Positions 12,801-26,900 of a stretch of DNA of 64,000 bases are shown in pieces. The first letter of the stretch is position 1. Each line of letters starts with the position of its first letter. Below the pieces are notes generated by a model. The model was not told the origin of the DNA, did no database searches, and saw nothing but the letters and a program-made list of their open reading frames with translations. The DNA comes from Callaeas wilsoni (taxonomy: Eukaryota > Chordata > Aves > Passeriformes > Callaeidae): NCBI GenBank assembly GCA_013398955.1, contig VWPU01019009.1, positions 117,001 to 181,000 of the forward strand. Reading direction: 5' to 3'. A program made the translations under genes and the position numbers.

Positions 12801-15021
12801 GACCCCTGTCCAGAGTCTGGGATGCTCACAGAAAAATGCAGTTAGGAATATTTGTTTATTTGGAACCCATCCCCAAGAAGTCTCTCCCAAAGAAAAGTCC
12901 TGTAACCATCTCCTCAAAAAGGAAAAAGCAAGAATAGCAGTTTCTTCTAAAACTCATGACAGTGGTGATGCCAGTACCCAAGTACTGTATGATCTCCTGC
13001 TGCCTAAAGCACTTGCCCAAGAAATGGCTATCCTTAGTGACCTGAGCGGGGCCCAACAAGTACAGGGTAGCCATCGAGAAATAAGGATTCTGAAGAAAGG
13101 CTCAGCGACGTGAAGGAGCCTAGGCCTATGGTGAAAGGTTAATGTCTCCTTCCAAGAAATAATGTCTCCAATCTTCACATCTGGTTCTGGACTGTCTCTT
13201 GCGTGGGCTCAGCTGGAGAAACAGCCATGGAGATGGTGATATGCCAGGCTTTATTTCCTTCCCAGCTCTTCTGTAGCCCCGGGGCTGCAGTCACACTGCC
13301 CCTGGTTACTCCCTTCCTAGCCCTTTGACTCATGTATAATTTATTCTGCCAAGACCCAGCTTCAACGACAAGCTCCAAGTTTCCTCCCCTCCCACAGCTG
13401 GGCTGCTTATTAGGCTGCTCTCTTGGGAAATGTACACTTGAGCTTCTCCAGACTGAGGAAGATCTAATGCTGAGGTTCCCTTGGGCAGGCATCCTTAACC
13501 ACCATGCGGCATTAACTAAAAAAAACCCCACATGTTTGTGCCATCTCCATTACCTCCTCTATCCTAACCAGGGCCTGTTTTCAAAGAGCCTGGCCCTTGC
13601 TAAGCTCTGCAGGCAGCCAAATGCCATCCGTGGGCGTTAGGTGTGCTCTGGGAACAGGGAATGGGATGGGCCCCGAGGGAGTGGGGCTGAGAGCAGCCAG
13701 CTTCCTGTATCCCGCCCTTCCCAGCACCCGGACACAGAGCCATGTGGGCTGTGGTGCTTCTGGCCAAGCAGAGAAGCAGAGCTGGAGGTGCCCAGGCCAT
13801 GTCAGGACCTCCCTGTGAGCACAGGCAGCCCCAGTCTTTGGGAGCAGATGCACAGAGTCTTCTTGGATTTCTGCTTTGGAGACAGGTGGCCGCCCAGCGT
13901 TACCTGTGACACAGCCAGTTTACACACCTACAGCTTCTTTGGACTTCGATGCTCACATCCAGTGCTCTGCTTGAATCACATTTTGGGCATCATGCCACCG
14001 TCTCAAATGCTCTGTAATCCATTTCTTCTCTCTCCTACTAAACCCTCTCGCCTACTGTCCCTTCTGTCCTGCCACGGTGCCCTCTGCTTGGGCTGTTCAT
14101 GCACTTTTTTCAGTGGGCATTTTCTTTTCATACAGCTCCCCAGCAGACTGACCTGTCTGGGCATGGCAGGACACCCTGGTTGTGTGACCAGAGGTGGTCC
14201 TGGCACTCCAATTGCTAAAGTAGCCCACAAGAACCACAGACTGCTTCAGAGGGACCCCCAGGGACTGATAGATCCCTGTAACTAATAGAAATAACTTCAG
14301 TTCTAGACTAAGAAAAAAATGCAGCCTCTACCAGCTTCTGACCCCTGACTTTCTCGAAAGCTCAGCCTTTGCCTTCTGCCATACACACCATGTGCTATCA
14401 TTTCTTTTTTACTATTTTCCACTTGTGCCAGTAAAGCATTACTACAATCCCATGACAGAAGCAGCATGGATCAAATGTGCCACCTAAGTTCTTTGTGACC
14501 ACATTTAAGTATTAGAATGATTTTTGGTTTTGCTCTTCAAAATTTGAAATAATGTCTTTCAAATTACTCTTCTGTTAGAAATGTGCTGAGACATCTGTTT
14601 ACAGACTAAACCTCTTGGTTTTCCACTTTAGAAGGCACATGTGGCATTGGTCTTCCAGTATCCCCATCCAAGTTTCTTTTGCGGGACTCACAAATCCTTC
14701 CATCCTTGACACTTGCATTACAGCAAAGCAGGGAATGAGTCAGAATCTTAGCCTAGGAAATTACCTAATTCTCTTGTCACAGAACAAGATGTGTGCCTAC
14801 TTCTTCAATTACTTTGCCTGCTACTCTTCTCAGCAAAACCGGTATTGCTTTGGAAACATTTTGACTTAAAAAAAAAAAAAAAGATATTTCAGAAAACAAA
14901 TTCATTTAAATAAAAATCACACCCAGACTCCTACTTCACAGTTTCCTATTTTGGGGTCCCATTTAAAAAAACATCCTTAATCTCCATGTGCTTTTCCTGT
15001 TCCTTCTCAGTGATAAGCTCT

Positions 15022-15046
15022 TCATGGTACAAAATGTACCATGAAT
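15022..15046. repeat. Perfect 10-bp hairpin
   Basis: TTCATGGTAC at 15022-15031 is the exact reverse complement of GTACCATGAA at 15037-15046, with a 5-nt AAAAT loop. No T-run follows, so it is not a terminator-like structure. Its function is unknown and it may be chance. Confidence 0.6.
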
Positions 15047-16857
15047 ACTACTCTTTTACTATTGAAGGCCAGGACATGACAGTCTTCTGTACTCTACCCC
15101 ATGTTACTCCAACAAGAAGTTAGAAGAACAGAGTAAAAACTGAGATTTCCTTTTTCAAAATGGCACATTATCCATTAATGGCAAGTGGCACAATTCAAAG
15201 AAACTTCAGGATGAAACAGAAGGGCTGGTACACTCCAGAGAATGGCAAGAACCCAATCATACGGGTACTGGAGGGGGTGACACAGGGACATCCAGATAGG
15301 GTTACTCAGAGACAACACAGCACTAACAACACTGGCACACATGGCCCAAGATAACCAGCCTACTTATCCCACCACAGAGCAAGATATGTTTTTCTCTCCA
15401 GTGCTCAATGATCTGGCTGGATTTACCATCTTGGGCTTAATGCCAGTGATGCCAGGTGTGAGTGTACCTGCCCTGCAGTCCTGGTATTGGGAAAGCAACA
15501 GGGACCAAAGGGGGCTCTGCAGGTAGCCAGCCGGAGTCCAGCAGGGCGCCTTAAGATAAAGGCTTTATTATTAGCAGGGTGAAAAAGAAGAAGGTGGGAA
15601 AGACTGGGACAGTGGGGAAATAGGAAGGAGGGAGGAACAGGACTGCCTCATTTAACACTGGTAAGCTCACTTTAGGTGTGCTGCTTAATTTTGTCCTCAA
15701 ACTCTTCAACACAACTGCAGAGAACCCTCTGCCAGAGCGGAGCTGGCTCTGCAAACAGTGGAGCTGTGCCTGTGTGGCATTCCTCCTAAACCCATAAGTG
15801 CTGCTGATCCCCAGCTGGCTCTGCTGTCCAGTAGAATAATGCCCCAAAACGCCATCAGGTAACTGAATGTTAACTGGCCTGGCAATTTATGGTGCACAGA
15901 TGGTGGTATAACCATCTAGCAGAGAAGCGTCAGGGTCAACTACCAATGGGATATTTTCAAAAACCTCAAAAAACCCCAAGTCTCAAGGGCTTTCATATTA
16001 ACCTGGGAAGCTACATTATGTTTTCTGTGTATTTATGATGGAAACTATTTTCCACTCATTGGATTTCCTATGTCTGTCATACACAGACACATTGGTTTAA
16101 CCTGTGTGTTGGTGCTCATACCTGGCCTTGATCATTCGTAGATCAATGGGAGGCCCCCCTCTAGGCTTCACAAGGGATCTGGCCCTCTCTTTCCCTTGTG
16201 CACAAACACTGTGGTGTGTCTAAGCCTTGGAGCTTAGCCTTGAGAAGTGCCCCTGAGGCTGCAGATTCGTGCACAGCCCATCCCACAGGCATAATTTGAG
16301 AAAACCCTTGCGCAAGCTTGGTCAAAGCCTTAACTGTGCTAGGTGGTAAAGCATTTTCCTGCCTCAAAACAATTTCACTCAAGTGGTCTGAACAACACAG
16401 GGATCTGGAGAAATTACAGTGCCCTTCTCAAAGTACAATTGTCCTGTCTCTCTTCTCATATAAATCCTTAAACTGCGCACAAAGCAGGAGAGCAGCAAGC
16501 TAGGACAGAGACTCCCGTAGAAGAGATGCCACTAAGATCTACCTCGTGCACTACTAAAATACTCATAACTTCTTAGAACGAATGTCAAATTGCAGACTAA
16601 GATGGAAGATTTTTTTTTACTGTAACATGCTTAGCAAATTTCATTGGAAGAGTGTACACTGTGAATTACAGTTATATGTTACCACTATGGCTCTGCTGTG
16701 CCTACCACCAATTGTCAAAATACACTAATATTCTCCTTTTAATTCTGACACATTTTCCATTGAAGCAAATGGAAGTTTTTCCATCTGTAGAATGCTTTCT
16801 GAATAAAAACCACACAACTGTTAAAGCTATTTAATAAGTAACTACCATATACAATTT

Positions 16858-16881
16858 TATAACTATACGTTTATAGTTATA
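16858..16881. repeat. Perfect 10-bp AT-rich hairpin
   Basis: TATAACTATA (16858-16867) is mirrored by TATAGTTATA (16872-16881) around the 4-nt loop CGTT. It lies in a longer AT-rich stretch (about 16820-16940) full of TAACTA/TAGTTA motifs. AT-rich composition makes chance formation more likely here than for the other inverted repeats. Confidence 0.55.
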
Positions 16882-19800
16882 TAGTAATAACTAGATACTT
16901 ATGTAATGTAGTTAACTACAAAGTTAAATAGCAGTTATAGCTCACTTTAGCATGAAAAGGAGTATTAAAATATTACTGGAATGATTTAGCATTTGCTAGT
17001 GGATTTGCTAGAATGATTTACGTGCACTGCTTGTCTCTTCTCTTAGCTGTGCTCAGAAATGAAATGCAGGCTGAATAACACAGGGATTAACACATGGGAT
17101 TGAACCAATCTCTGAGTTTTGTGGCCTGTCTTGAACAGGAAGCAAGGAGCCAAAGCTGTTCTGCTAATCCATAATTGTTTCAATGCTGAGGTCCATTTCT
17201 TCATGCTGTGCAAACACTGAAGAGATCTCCAGAGCACACACAGTTCAGCCTCTCCACTGGAGCAGAATCCAGAATCCGTGTGTGACAGATGTTGGTCTAA
17301 TCAGTTCTTACAAACCCTCAGTGAAGGCAATTAGCAACACAGCCTGCCTGGTGCTTAGCCACTAGATAATCTTTTTTTCATATATAATTTAAATCTTCTT
17401 CTCTGCAAATTAGACTCTTTGTTTTATACACATCCCAGTGGGCATGTTAAACATTTAGTTACTCACTGATCTCTTTAAAACAACCTTTAAGAGTACCAGT
17501 GTTTTTCCTCTTCACAACATCTTGTGCTGATTTACACTAGCTGAGCAGCTGGCCTACAGTTTTAAAAGACCTGTTCTGCCAGCATCAGGCACCTCAGGGG
17601 ACTGATGACAGCAAATCAAGATTTATGTTTTTCTGTTCAAGTGTTTTGTGATTTTAATGTGCTTATTTTGATAGTGATAGTAAGTCATTGTGATCTTACA
17701 GCTCTGATAGTGACCTGTACAAACCAACTAAGGATGGATTGTGTCCTCCAAGGATAAACAGCAATATGGGTTTTGCACTCTTAGAAAACATACTGGGTCA
17801 TTTTTGTATTATGTTCTCAGTTTTGTTCCCTCTAACAGAGTTAAATTCACCTTAAAAACAAGGGAGAGGGAAAGAGAATTAGAACTTTGTTTTCTCCTAA
17901 ACAACTTTCAGCAGTAGGTGGGTGAAGTTTTTAGCACCATACAACAGGATTTTTAATTCCAGCCAAGATGTCAAGTGAGATGTTTTGCTTTCAAGAATGG
18001 TCTACTCTGTTTCTTGCTACTCTCTTTCTTAAATGCCTGATGCATTTATTTTATGTCAATGGCCAATCTGTAGGAAATTTCCTGCAACCATTCTTGGTTT
18101 GACATGGAAAGGGACTGCTCTAGTCTATGAGACAGTGAAAAAAACCCCAAACCCACCGCTATCAGCTTGGAAATAAACACTCCTAGGAATTCTGTTCACA
18201 GAGAAAGCAAGACATCAGCTAGTTATACTGTCTTCTCAATGGCTTAGAGATTTATCTTGAACTCATTACCTGAAATGACTCAAGACTGGATGGCCTAGAT
18301 AATTGAGTGAAAGTTGTGTGATCCAGATTAGCACCCACCACACCTCCTGACTCTTGGCATAATTTGGCCCATATGGGATGCAGTGATTATGTTTCTGGAT
18401 CTCATTGGGAAGGGAAAGATGAGGAAAACTACAGGGAGAGTGGAAATCCAAAAAAATCTGAAAATAGCAGAAAACAGCATCAGAATAAGACCCTTTTGAT
18501 TTATTAAGAATGCTGCTCCCTTCTGGCCTGGCATGGCTTGTCCTGAAAAGAATAAGCCTCACTGCCTTTCTAGGCACTGGTACATGGAACCGCTTTTGAG
18601 GCAAGCATAAGGAGTAATTTGTAAGAAAGCAGTTTTATAAATTACAGGGAGCTTGCCATGGTTGCCATGTGGGTGATGATAGCATGAAGCTGACTGACAA
18701 AGATGCTGACAAGGGAAAACTGCAAAGAAGTGAAGTTTAAGAAGCTGGTCCCCGAGTTGGTGCTAACCAGGAGGGTTAAATGGAGCAGATTCTTCTTGGA
18801 CTGCCTGGGCAGATCATTTGCCCTGGGAATCAAAGAATGAGCAGAATAATCCAATAAAATAGGTTTACTTCCCAAGTATTTTAAGGAAAAAGGCAGGAAT
18901 GTTTTCCTTAGGGATAAACCAAAATAATGTGTAGAAGACAAATTTCAAAGTAGATAACTGGTACTTTATTTTTTTTTAAATCAGATGTGACAGCCAGAGA
19001 CTGGAAATTGTCTCTAAAACCAGGGTGAACTTATACGAACATTCAGTGCTTCTTGTGGACACATTCTTCCTCAGACTATGGTCACAGCAACATACAGTAG
19101 GAAGAAAAGTCAGAGGGAAGATATGAAACAAAATGACAAAAGGGTGGAGAAGGGTGCAGCTATAGGAGAAGGAACCATCAGTTTTCAGTTTTTTTCTTCT
19201 ACACATTTCAGCTTCCCTCCTGTGTAGAAGAATTTATCACTGAAATTTATCCTCAGTGTTTCATGTCATTGTGGCTCAATTTGTGATATTTTTTCACAAA
19301 CAACAACTTTGGTAAATGCTTCCTAACACTGTTCTGTGCTGCGATTGCTGAGGTCCTTCACAACATGAAGTGGAGTGGTAAAAGCCAGATAACTGCTGTG
19401 CAAGCAGGGTGGAGTCACCCAGCAGTGTTGTTATTGAGTGGCAACTCACAATGTGGAGCTGTTGAAAATTACTCATGTTTCAGTAGTGTAATTATGCTAC
19501 TTTTCCTGATACTAAATGCCCTCTGACATGCCAAATTTACTGGGGATGATAAACAAAAGCTTGTGGCCAATTGTTGAACTGGCACAGAAAAGAATTTAAA
19601 AATGCAAGTTTATAAATTTTGTGATTATAATTGTGTAAATTACATTCCTGATCCCATCAGATGCCTCCCCTCCTAGTGCCAGGCTCCCAGTTTCCAAGTG
19701 TCCTGCCACAGAGCCCCATGACTCTCCCAGGCTCCACTTCCCTGCAGTCAGATCTAATTATCTCACAGTCCTGACTAAACTTCAGTTCTTCTGCCTCCAC

Positions 19801-22800
19801 CAGCACAGTGGTGTCCATCAGCAAAGAGCCTTGCTAAAGCAGAGCCTGATCTTCCCAGAACAAAGGCAAGGCAGCGGAAAAGGCCCCACAACAAAAGAGT
19901 AATCTAGATAAGTTTGTCTGTCTGCCTCCCACTAAGGCTGACTGTGCTGGCTGCTTCTCTGACTCCAGAACCTCTCCCCACACCGTCCTGTGCCCAATGG
20001 CAGCTCCTGACTGCTGACTGCATTCTCTTGGGAACAACTTCTTAACTGTTTGCTGATCTCTGGATTTACAAGTATCACAACTAGCAAAGAAAAGCCTGGA
20101 GCTTTTCACTGAGCAGAATATAGGATGCTCAAATGGAGCAGCTTTTCAGTGCCTGCCAAGATATTGTTGTCTGCAAAGTCACTGGACGGACTGACAAGTT
20201 TTGGTCTTCCAATAGTTTCACTAAATTAGACCAATGCTGGCTCGTCAGGAAGCATTTCCCTTCTAGAAGTCAAATGGATTAGCTTCGTTTTCAAGGGTAC
20301 ATTTAAATTGCAGAGAATATGATGCAGAGATCCCCAAGCTAGCACTGAGCTGATTTGGCAAGTCCACATAGCACAGCAAAGCACAGTGCAGAGATGCCAA
20401 GCGGGACTGCAAAGCAGAATAATCACGTTCAGCTGGCACCGCACTCAGGGCCACATGGTGTCTGGTTCAGCGCTGGCCTGCATGGAGCCTTTGCACTATG
20501 TGTCCCAGCTCTGCAAGCTGTGGGAATAAATTGTACTGCACCAGCATAGACACCTTTGTGCACACCCTAAGTTGCTGATGGGAGTCTTAGACTATTACAA
20601 GGCAACTCCACTCCATCCCAACCTCTCTCTTATAATCACTAAGAAGTTGTCATGCAGTATGATCTATTTGACCTCCATTTGGTTACACTTTTCATGTGAG
20701 ATACTTAAAATCTCTTAACCTCTATTTTTGTGCATTGATTTTTCTAAGCCTAATCTTGAGAAGGTCTTAAGCCCTCCAATATCTGCATTTATCCTGACCC
20801 CTTCCTTCCTTCCTTCTAACACATCCCAAAATCTTTTTAAGACACAGTTACCAAAAAAGAAATATATTCTTCAGATAAAATTAAAATCTGGTACTAGACA
20901 TGAATGAGTAACAGCTTTGGCATCAACCTAGATTAATAACCCTAAATTCAAGAAACCATTCCTTCTAGCAGGTCCTAGCAGAGCAAGGAACAGGAAACAT
21001 GAGAAAAATCTGCCATCTTGCAAAGTTTTTGTAGCACTGACTGTGTTCTTGAAAAGCAGCCAGCAATCCATCCTATGCACTTGTAAATGTTCTGCAGCTA
21101 CTCTCTTAATAACTCAAGGATGATGGATGAGTGTAAGGTTGGGCAGCTTTGTTTGATAGCCTTGGGGAGAGAGAGGGAGGGAGAGAAACAAGTATCAGCA
21201 AATAGATTGTGCAACAGACAAATAAAAAGAATTACACAATACACCATATTTTAAATAAGCCTTCTGGAATGTTGTCATTTTCAGCAATTGATGTTGCTTA
21301 GAATAATTCATCAGCTAATGCTAGCAATAATATCATTTCAAGAGAGACAAATGGGTCCAAAGCATTTCCCCCAACAGTGCTTTAAAGAGTGTCGACAATG
21401 CAGAGCACTATTTACAACATGTTACATTTTCTAAAAAGAGACAGTCTCTTAATTTCAGCCTTTTATCTTCTTTGGAGCTTTAGCAGCAATTCAGGAAAAT
21501 GTGCTCAAATGTGAGGTGGAGGGGAGTATGGAGGTCTTCCCACACCTCAGAGGCAGTCTGGAGTCCGTTTTGTTAATTGTTTAATTCTGTGATTTTTCAA
21601 ACCCCTAGGAGACACAGAGCAAAAAGTTTTGTGCCCCAAATTTTCACAACAGGTAAGTGAGAAATACAGCCACTACTGTCAGCAGGCTTAAATTTGATAG
21701 AAATGGGGACATTGTTAAGATTGTGAAAGTTCATTTAAATCTTTAATCCATCTAGTAAATATTTATAAATTACTTTCTGCTTGAAGAAAAAGACTTAACA
21801 GTTCTTTCTTTTTCTTCAACTCTTGCAGCTTCTGATCTGTCCTTCTTTCCACTCCCTCTCCTTTCTCCATTTTATGATCACCAAAGCACAACATGCAAAT
21901 AATTAACTCTAGTATTAATGGAAGTTATGGAAGCATGCATTTTGGAATTAGGAATCTGTGGAAGAAGTATGGGAATTGTAATGATTTAAGATCTACTACA
22001 TATATGCAAACCAGCAGAAGTTGGCACAAAGAACATGGTTATGCGTGGTAAAGCACAGACCACTGGTTTCATCAAGCAAACCTCCAGTGGGAAGGTGGGC
22101 ACCTACAAGTGCTTTTGATGTTTGGGCTGGGCTCAGTGTTCCACGAAATTAATACACCTTTTTTCAAAACCAGCAAACATTGTATTCATGTCTTGATGAA
22201 GAAGCAGCACAATAGCATATGCAAAGGGTACTAGAACACACAATAAAATCAACATCAGAATGCTTCTTGACCTCAGTTGTGACATCAGCAGCCTTTGTGT
22301 GTATGAGAACAGATGTCTGAAGTTGACTTGCAACAGAAGAGACGTTTCTGATAAATGGAGGAAAACTTTTTTTGAAGGCCAATGCGCAGCTAATGGTAGA
22401 AGCACATTATTGGCTAAATCAGTCTTTAATCTGGTAGCGGCTCTGAGCTCCTGACTGACATCATTCACACAGAGCAGCTTCTGCAGGGAATGTTTGCCAG
22501 ACTATCTCCCTATGAGACCTGACACAGGTGGCTGTGAATGAATCTGACCTGTCCCCTACTCTCTGCCTAGTTCATCCGTGACATTTCAAGCATAGTTGAG
22601 GCTCTTTACCTTTGAGACTCTTCATGGCGACTACAAAAGATCACAGCAAGCTGCAGAGTGAAGACCACCATCAGCTTCAGCGCTCTCAGACACAGTCCTC
22701 TGAGGTACAGAAATCACTGTGGTAAGAAAAAGCTATTTGGGGCAGAAGTAGAACTTTTTTTTAGAGCTTTGAATCTGAAGAATGAACTTCCAATAAGCTG

Positions 22801-23970
22801 AAGACCACCACAAACCACAGAACTTCCTGTTCCAGCCGTATTTGACCTTGTCTCTCTAACAGTAATAAAAAGTGCTGGTATCTCACCAAGAGAAACTGCT
22901 GCAAAGCACACTGCCAATGCTCAGTGGAAGATCAGGCTGTATGGATGAACAGCAAATACCCTGAAGGGGCCAATAAGAATATGCAAATATCCTTTAAATC
23001 TACAAACTTTGAAATAGAAAAGTACAGTGCTGTCCCTCCTAGAGAATTCCAGCTAGTGTGCTGTTTCTGCTGTTCACCACCTTCAGCTACCCATGAGGAA
23101 AATCAATGTTGTCTGAGGAAGGACTGAAAAAGTTATCGCCACATTTGTCCTACTTGAAGCACAGTTTTTATAGCACTGACAGATATAACAATTTATATTA
23201 TAATGCATTGGTCACACCTAAATGACAACTATTTTTACTCTTATTGTTTCCATCTATGCAGCTCAGGAGTAGAGGGCAAAACTCACATCTACTTTTTGGG
23301 GTATGGAAGCTGAAAGGATTAGACAAAATGCGGTCAGACAACTTAAGCAAGTGCCTTAATACATATCCATATGCCTTCTGCTAAATACCCAATTAAAGGC
23401 TCTGGGAATTTGAGTCTAGAAGGCAGGGATTCCTCAGTCCAATAGCATATTTAATTAATTCCTCATTACCACAATATCGAATATTATAGCACCAAGTAAT
23501 CCAGTAATTACCATTTTCCTTTTCAAATCTGGAGTTCATTGATGCAGTTGACAGCAAAACAACCGTGACATTTCTCAAAAGCAAAATAACTTCCATTTAT
23601 GTCTTTATTTGTAAATGCATTTCTGAAAGACATCATGTGAATTGTATTTAGTAAGATCCTTAAAGAGCTTTTACTACCTCAGCATTAAATACAGAGAATC
23701 CTAATTGAGCAGTAATAATGTCATCTCCTTCTTTCTAAGGAAGCCTGTTTGACTTGACAAAACATGTATTGTCAAATGCATGGCAGGCACAGATGCCTTG
23801 GGAGATAACACAGTACAAGAAGTCATAAGGTCTGAAACTCAGAGAACTACCAGAAATTCCCATGCAACTTTTATTCTTATGCTATATTTCTTGTGAATTT
23901 GTTCTTTCAATACATGGATATTTATAGAAAAGCCAAAATCATGAGAATAACCTTACATTTGCAAATTTTC

Positions 23971-23987
23971 TTTTTTTTTTTTTTTTT
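23971..23987. repeat. T17 homopolymer
   Basis: Seventeen consecutive T, preceded by a TTTTC step. It could be the reverse-complement poly(A) tail of an old retroposon, but the adjacent sequence on either side is not recognised as one. Confidence 0.8.
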
Positions 23988-26900
23988 GGCTTGTACATCA
24001 TTACCTTTCTGCTCAGTTTTCTTTGACAACTGTAGCTAGTCTAAGATAGTTATGTATATGACTACATAGTGACTTTTGTTGATCTTCTTGGAGATTTCTA
24101 ACATAATCAAAAATAAATAATAATATCTACTTCTCAGATATAGCTTTTTCAGTGAAGAACTAAAATCAAAATTATAACTTTTGAGGGAGTTTGCCAAAAC
24201 TAAAATAAAAGCTAGAAATATACTCATCTGTAACCAGGTCTACTTATCTCATAGCATTTGTTGCAAAAGCATGAATGACGTAATGTTCCCTGGGTAATTC
24301 TGTGATGGCCAACTTTTTATATGCAAACATCGCAAAGAGCCTTGCAAACAGTTAGGATAAATTCATAGCTCCCAGTAATACTGACTATACTCCATGGGGC
24401 AGGTCTGGCAAACCCCTCCGTGTCAGTCCTGAAGGCACATCTGGCTGTGTCCTGAGGGCGCATTAGGGCAAGCCCTGGGGATCACCATCTCCCTCGGTGC
24501 CTGGTTTACTGGAGAAAACCCACAAAACAGTCAGAAAGGGAGATGCAGCAGGTCACTGTGGAGCACAGCAGTCTGTAGTGAGCTACACGCGGCTCCTGTT
24601 CATCCCACAGGAGCAGCATTAACCAAATCAGCAGTTCTCAGGACAATGCTATGATTTGGGTTTAGCCAGGAAAGTGCTGATGACAGAGACATAACAGAGT
24701 CATCCATCATAGTCCAAATAAAGAACTACATGGGGTTTTTCTTTAGGGTTTGGGGGTTTTTTCAACATATCAGTATGCATACAGAAAGGATAGATTGTTT
24801 GGAAATGGTTTAATTTCTCTAAAGGGATGGAGATCCTGGAAGTTTTTAATCCTTCAGCTGATGCTGATAGACTGATGCTCAGTACCTTCCAAAATCAGGT
24901 CACAGACATGAGAAAGATTAGGGCCTAATTTTCAGTTATCTTTTAAAAAAAGGATCTTGGTTACAGTCTTGAGAAGTAGAACACTTGTAAGAAGCTTGTA
25001 TTGTCTTTCTGCTCTGTATAATAGAGTGGCATGTGGTATTTTCTGTAGGTGCACACATTCACTTTACAGCCAATCTGAAACATGTTCAGATCATATAATA
25101 CTCAGCCATGTTGCTGCTCTCTTTGAATGAGTTTAGGCAATTATGCCCAAGTCCATGGATGTATTTAGGTGCCTGATTAGCAGTTCAATCAGTAGGAGCT
25201 GGGTGTTTCATTATCTTCACATACCTGGGACAGAAGGGTGGAAAACAGCCTGTTTCCATAACTTTTTACAACTACCAAGAGCAATGCCAAAACCAGTTGA
25301 CTGCTGTGAACAGCAAGGCTGGGACCCTGCTCAAGTAGTGGTGCAAGGCACAGTGTGGATATAGCTAGGACAAAAGGGCACCCCTCACCTGCTGGGATCC
25401 CCTCCTAGAAGCCAACACAGCCACGGCTCTCAGTCTCCACAGGACATTCACAAACCTGCACCAGCACATCCCCAGAGGAGCCCCACCACACCCAAACACG
25501 CAAGGGCAGCTGCACACACCGCCCAGGTGTATCGCAGAGCCCGTTCTTCTCCATTACCCCATAGGATCAGACCCTGCTTCTGCTTGAAGCTGCCCACGTT
25601 CTTGTATGGGCCTGTACTTCACCAATGTTCAGATACAAACCTGTGCATGAATTATTCAATCTATGTGTAAAATTAGTTTTGAAAACTGTAAAATACTGAT
25701 CTGACAACAGGCTGGTCATATCTCCCATGGTTTTATTACCTCAAATGAACCCGAAGAATCAGGAAATGTTTTGCTTTAGTTTCTCATTGAACCAATGAAA
25801 AAGAAATGTATTCTTCCTGATGCTTCACCTGTGAGTGATCAGGTCTGCAGGCAGCACTTCTGCCATCTCCCAGAGCTACGGAAGGGCAGACACCGGCCAA
25901 GGGGGGCAACACTGCCCCTGATATAGTCAACAGAGCTGCCCTTTGGCATCGGTATTTGGATGAGCCTGGGTGCATTTCTCATTTGAGTCCCAGTTCTGCC
26001 ACTGCCGAGTTAACAAGACTTTGCGATGGGGCATGTTCAGGCTTCCAACATATTAGGAATAATGCTAATGATATTATATGTTTTGTCTGCATTACAGTCT
26101 GGTGCTTAGAAAATAAACATCTTGGCTTTGTCTCAATGTTTATCTTCAATAAATACCTCAGCTTTGTCTCAACAATTATCTCTCCACAGCAGACCATTAT
26201 CCAGTAGCAACATATAATTCATTTAACATTACTGTTTAAAATATATCCTCTTTGTACTGCAGAGAAAGGAGTTGTATGTGGGAAATGTCAGAGGCCTCAT
26301 GTATTCTTGGAATTAAAACAGAAATTAAGTCATTTCAGCTATTTTTTATCCTCTCAGCTTTTGTTTTTCCATTTCTTGTTTTGCACAATACAAGCTGTCT
26401 CTGGCTCGTGAGGAGATTGCAACTGGAGAAATCTGGAAGGGTTCCAGGGAAAGCATATTTTAGGGCAGTCCTATGCCAGGGGCTATTGCAGGTGATAATA
26501 ACTTATAAAGGTCCAACATATGACCTGAATCTGCTTCAAACTGATGACAGGGCTTTAGGAACAGGTGGGCGTTGGGCTTCTTTGTATCTTCTAAGGAAAA
26601 GGTGTGAGAAGCTCCTAGTGATAATTGTTAAATACTAACATCGTGCTGACATTTAAATCTGATTGCATGCAAGTCAGCAAGACACCTAGAAGTTAGCAGG
26701 GTATTTAAGGGAAAAACTTTCTCAGTAATTTTGGAGGTGTAGGGGTATTGTGGGAGGAGACCCTGCCATGACCAAAATGCTCAGTGCAAGCAGCCCAGGC
26801 AGCAGCATCTGGGAAAAAACAGCTCTCTATTACGCATCAGTCTTTTTGCTGTCTGTGTTCTGTACTAAGCCAAATATGCTCTTAGCACTTAGGAAATATG

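Larger units (their letters stand above)
12801..23970. other. Gene-free stretch with two short hairpins
   Basis: No exon, RNA gene or confident transposon is recognised. A somewhat GC-richer patch around 13600-14280 opens several overlapping long frames, including the longest in the window (13641-14285). These lack any domain and are open on both strands, so they look like composition effects. Perfect short inverted repeats at 15022-15046 and 16858-16881 are listed separately. A15 at about 14868-14882 is an isolated homopolymer. A sequence near 15550-15580 resembles an LTR polyadenylation region but lacks support. Confidence 0.5.

Noticed and set aside
13641..14285. Longest open reading frame in the window (214 codons, plus strand)
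   Set aside because: Lies in a GC-richer patch where frames open on both strands, has no recognisable domain or start context, and its composition (Cys/Pro/Leu/Ser mix) looks random.
14868..14882. A15 run as tail of a processed pseudogene
   Set aside because: The upstream sequence has no recognisable mRNA similarity and no flanking duplication was seen.
15550..15580. Possible minus-strand LTR (reverse complement AATAATAAAGCCTTTATCTT next to a GGCGCC)
   Set aside because: Resembles an LTR polyadenylation region, but no TG...CA ends, target duplication, second LTR or retroviral internal sequence could be found.
16180..16510. Possible LTR promoter with CATATAAATCC at about 16458
   Set aside because: A lone TATA-like string with no LTR ends or partner copy in the window.
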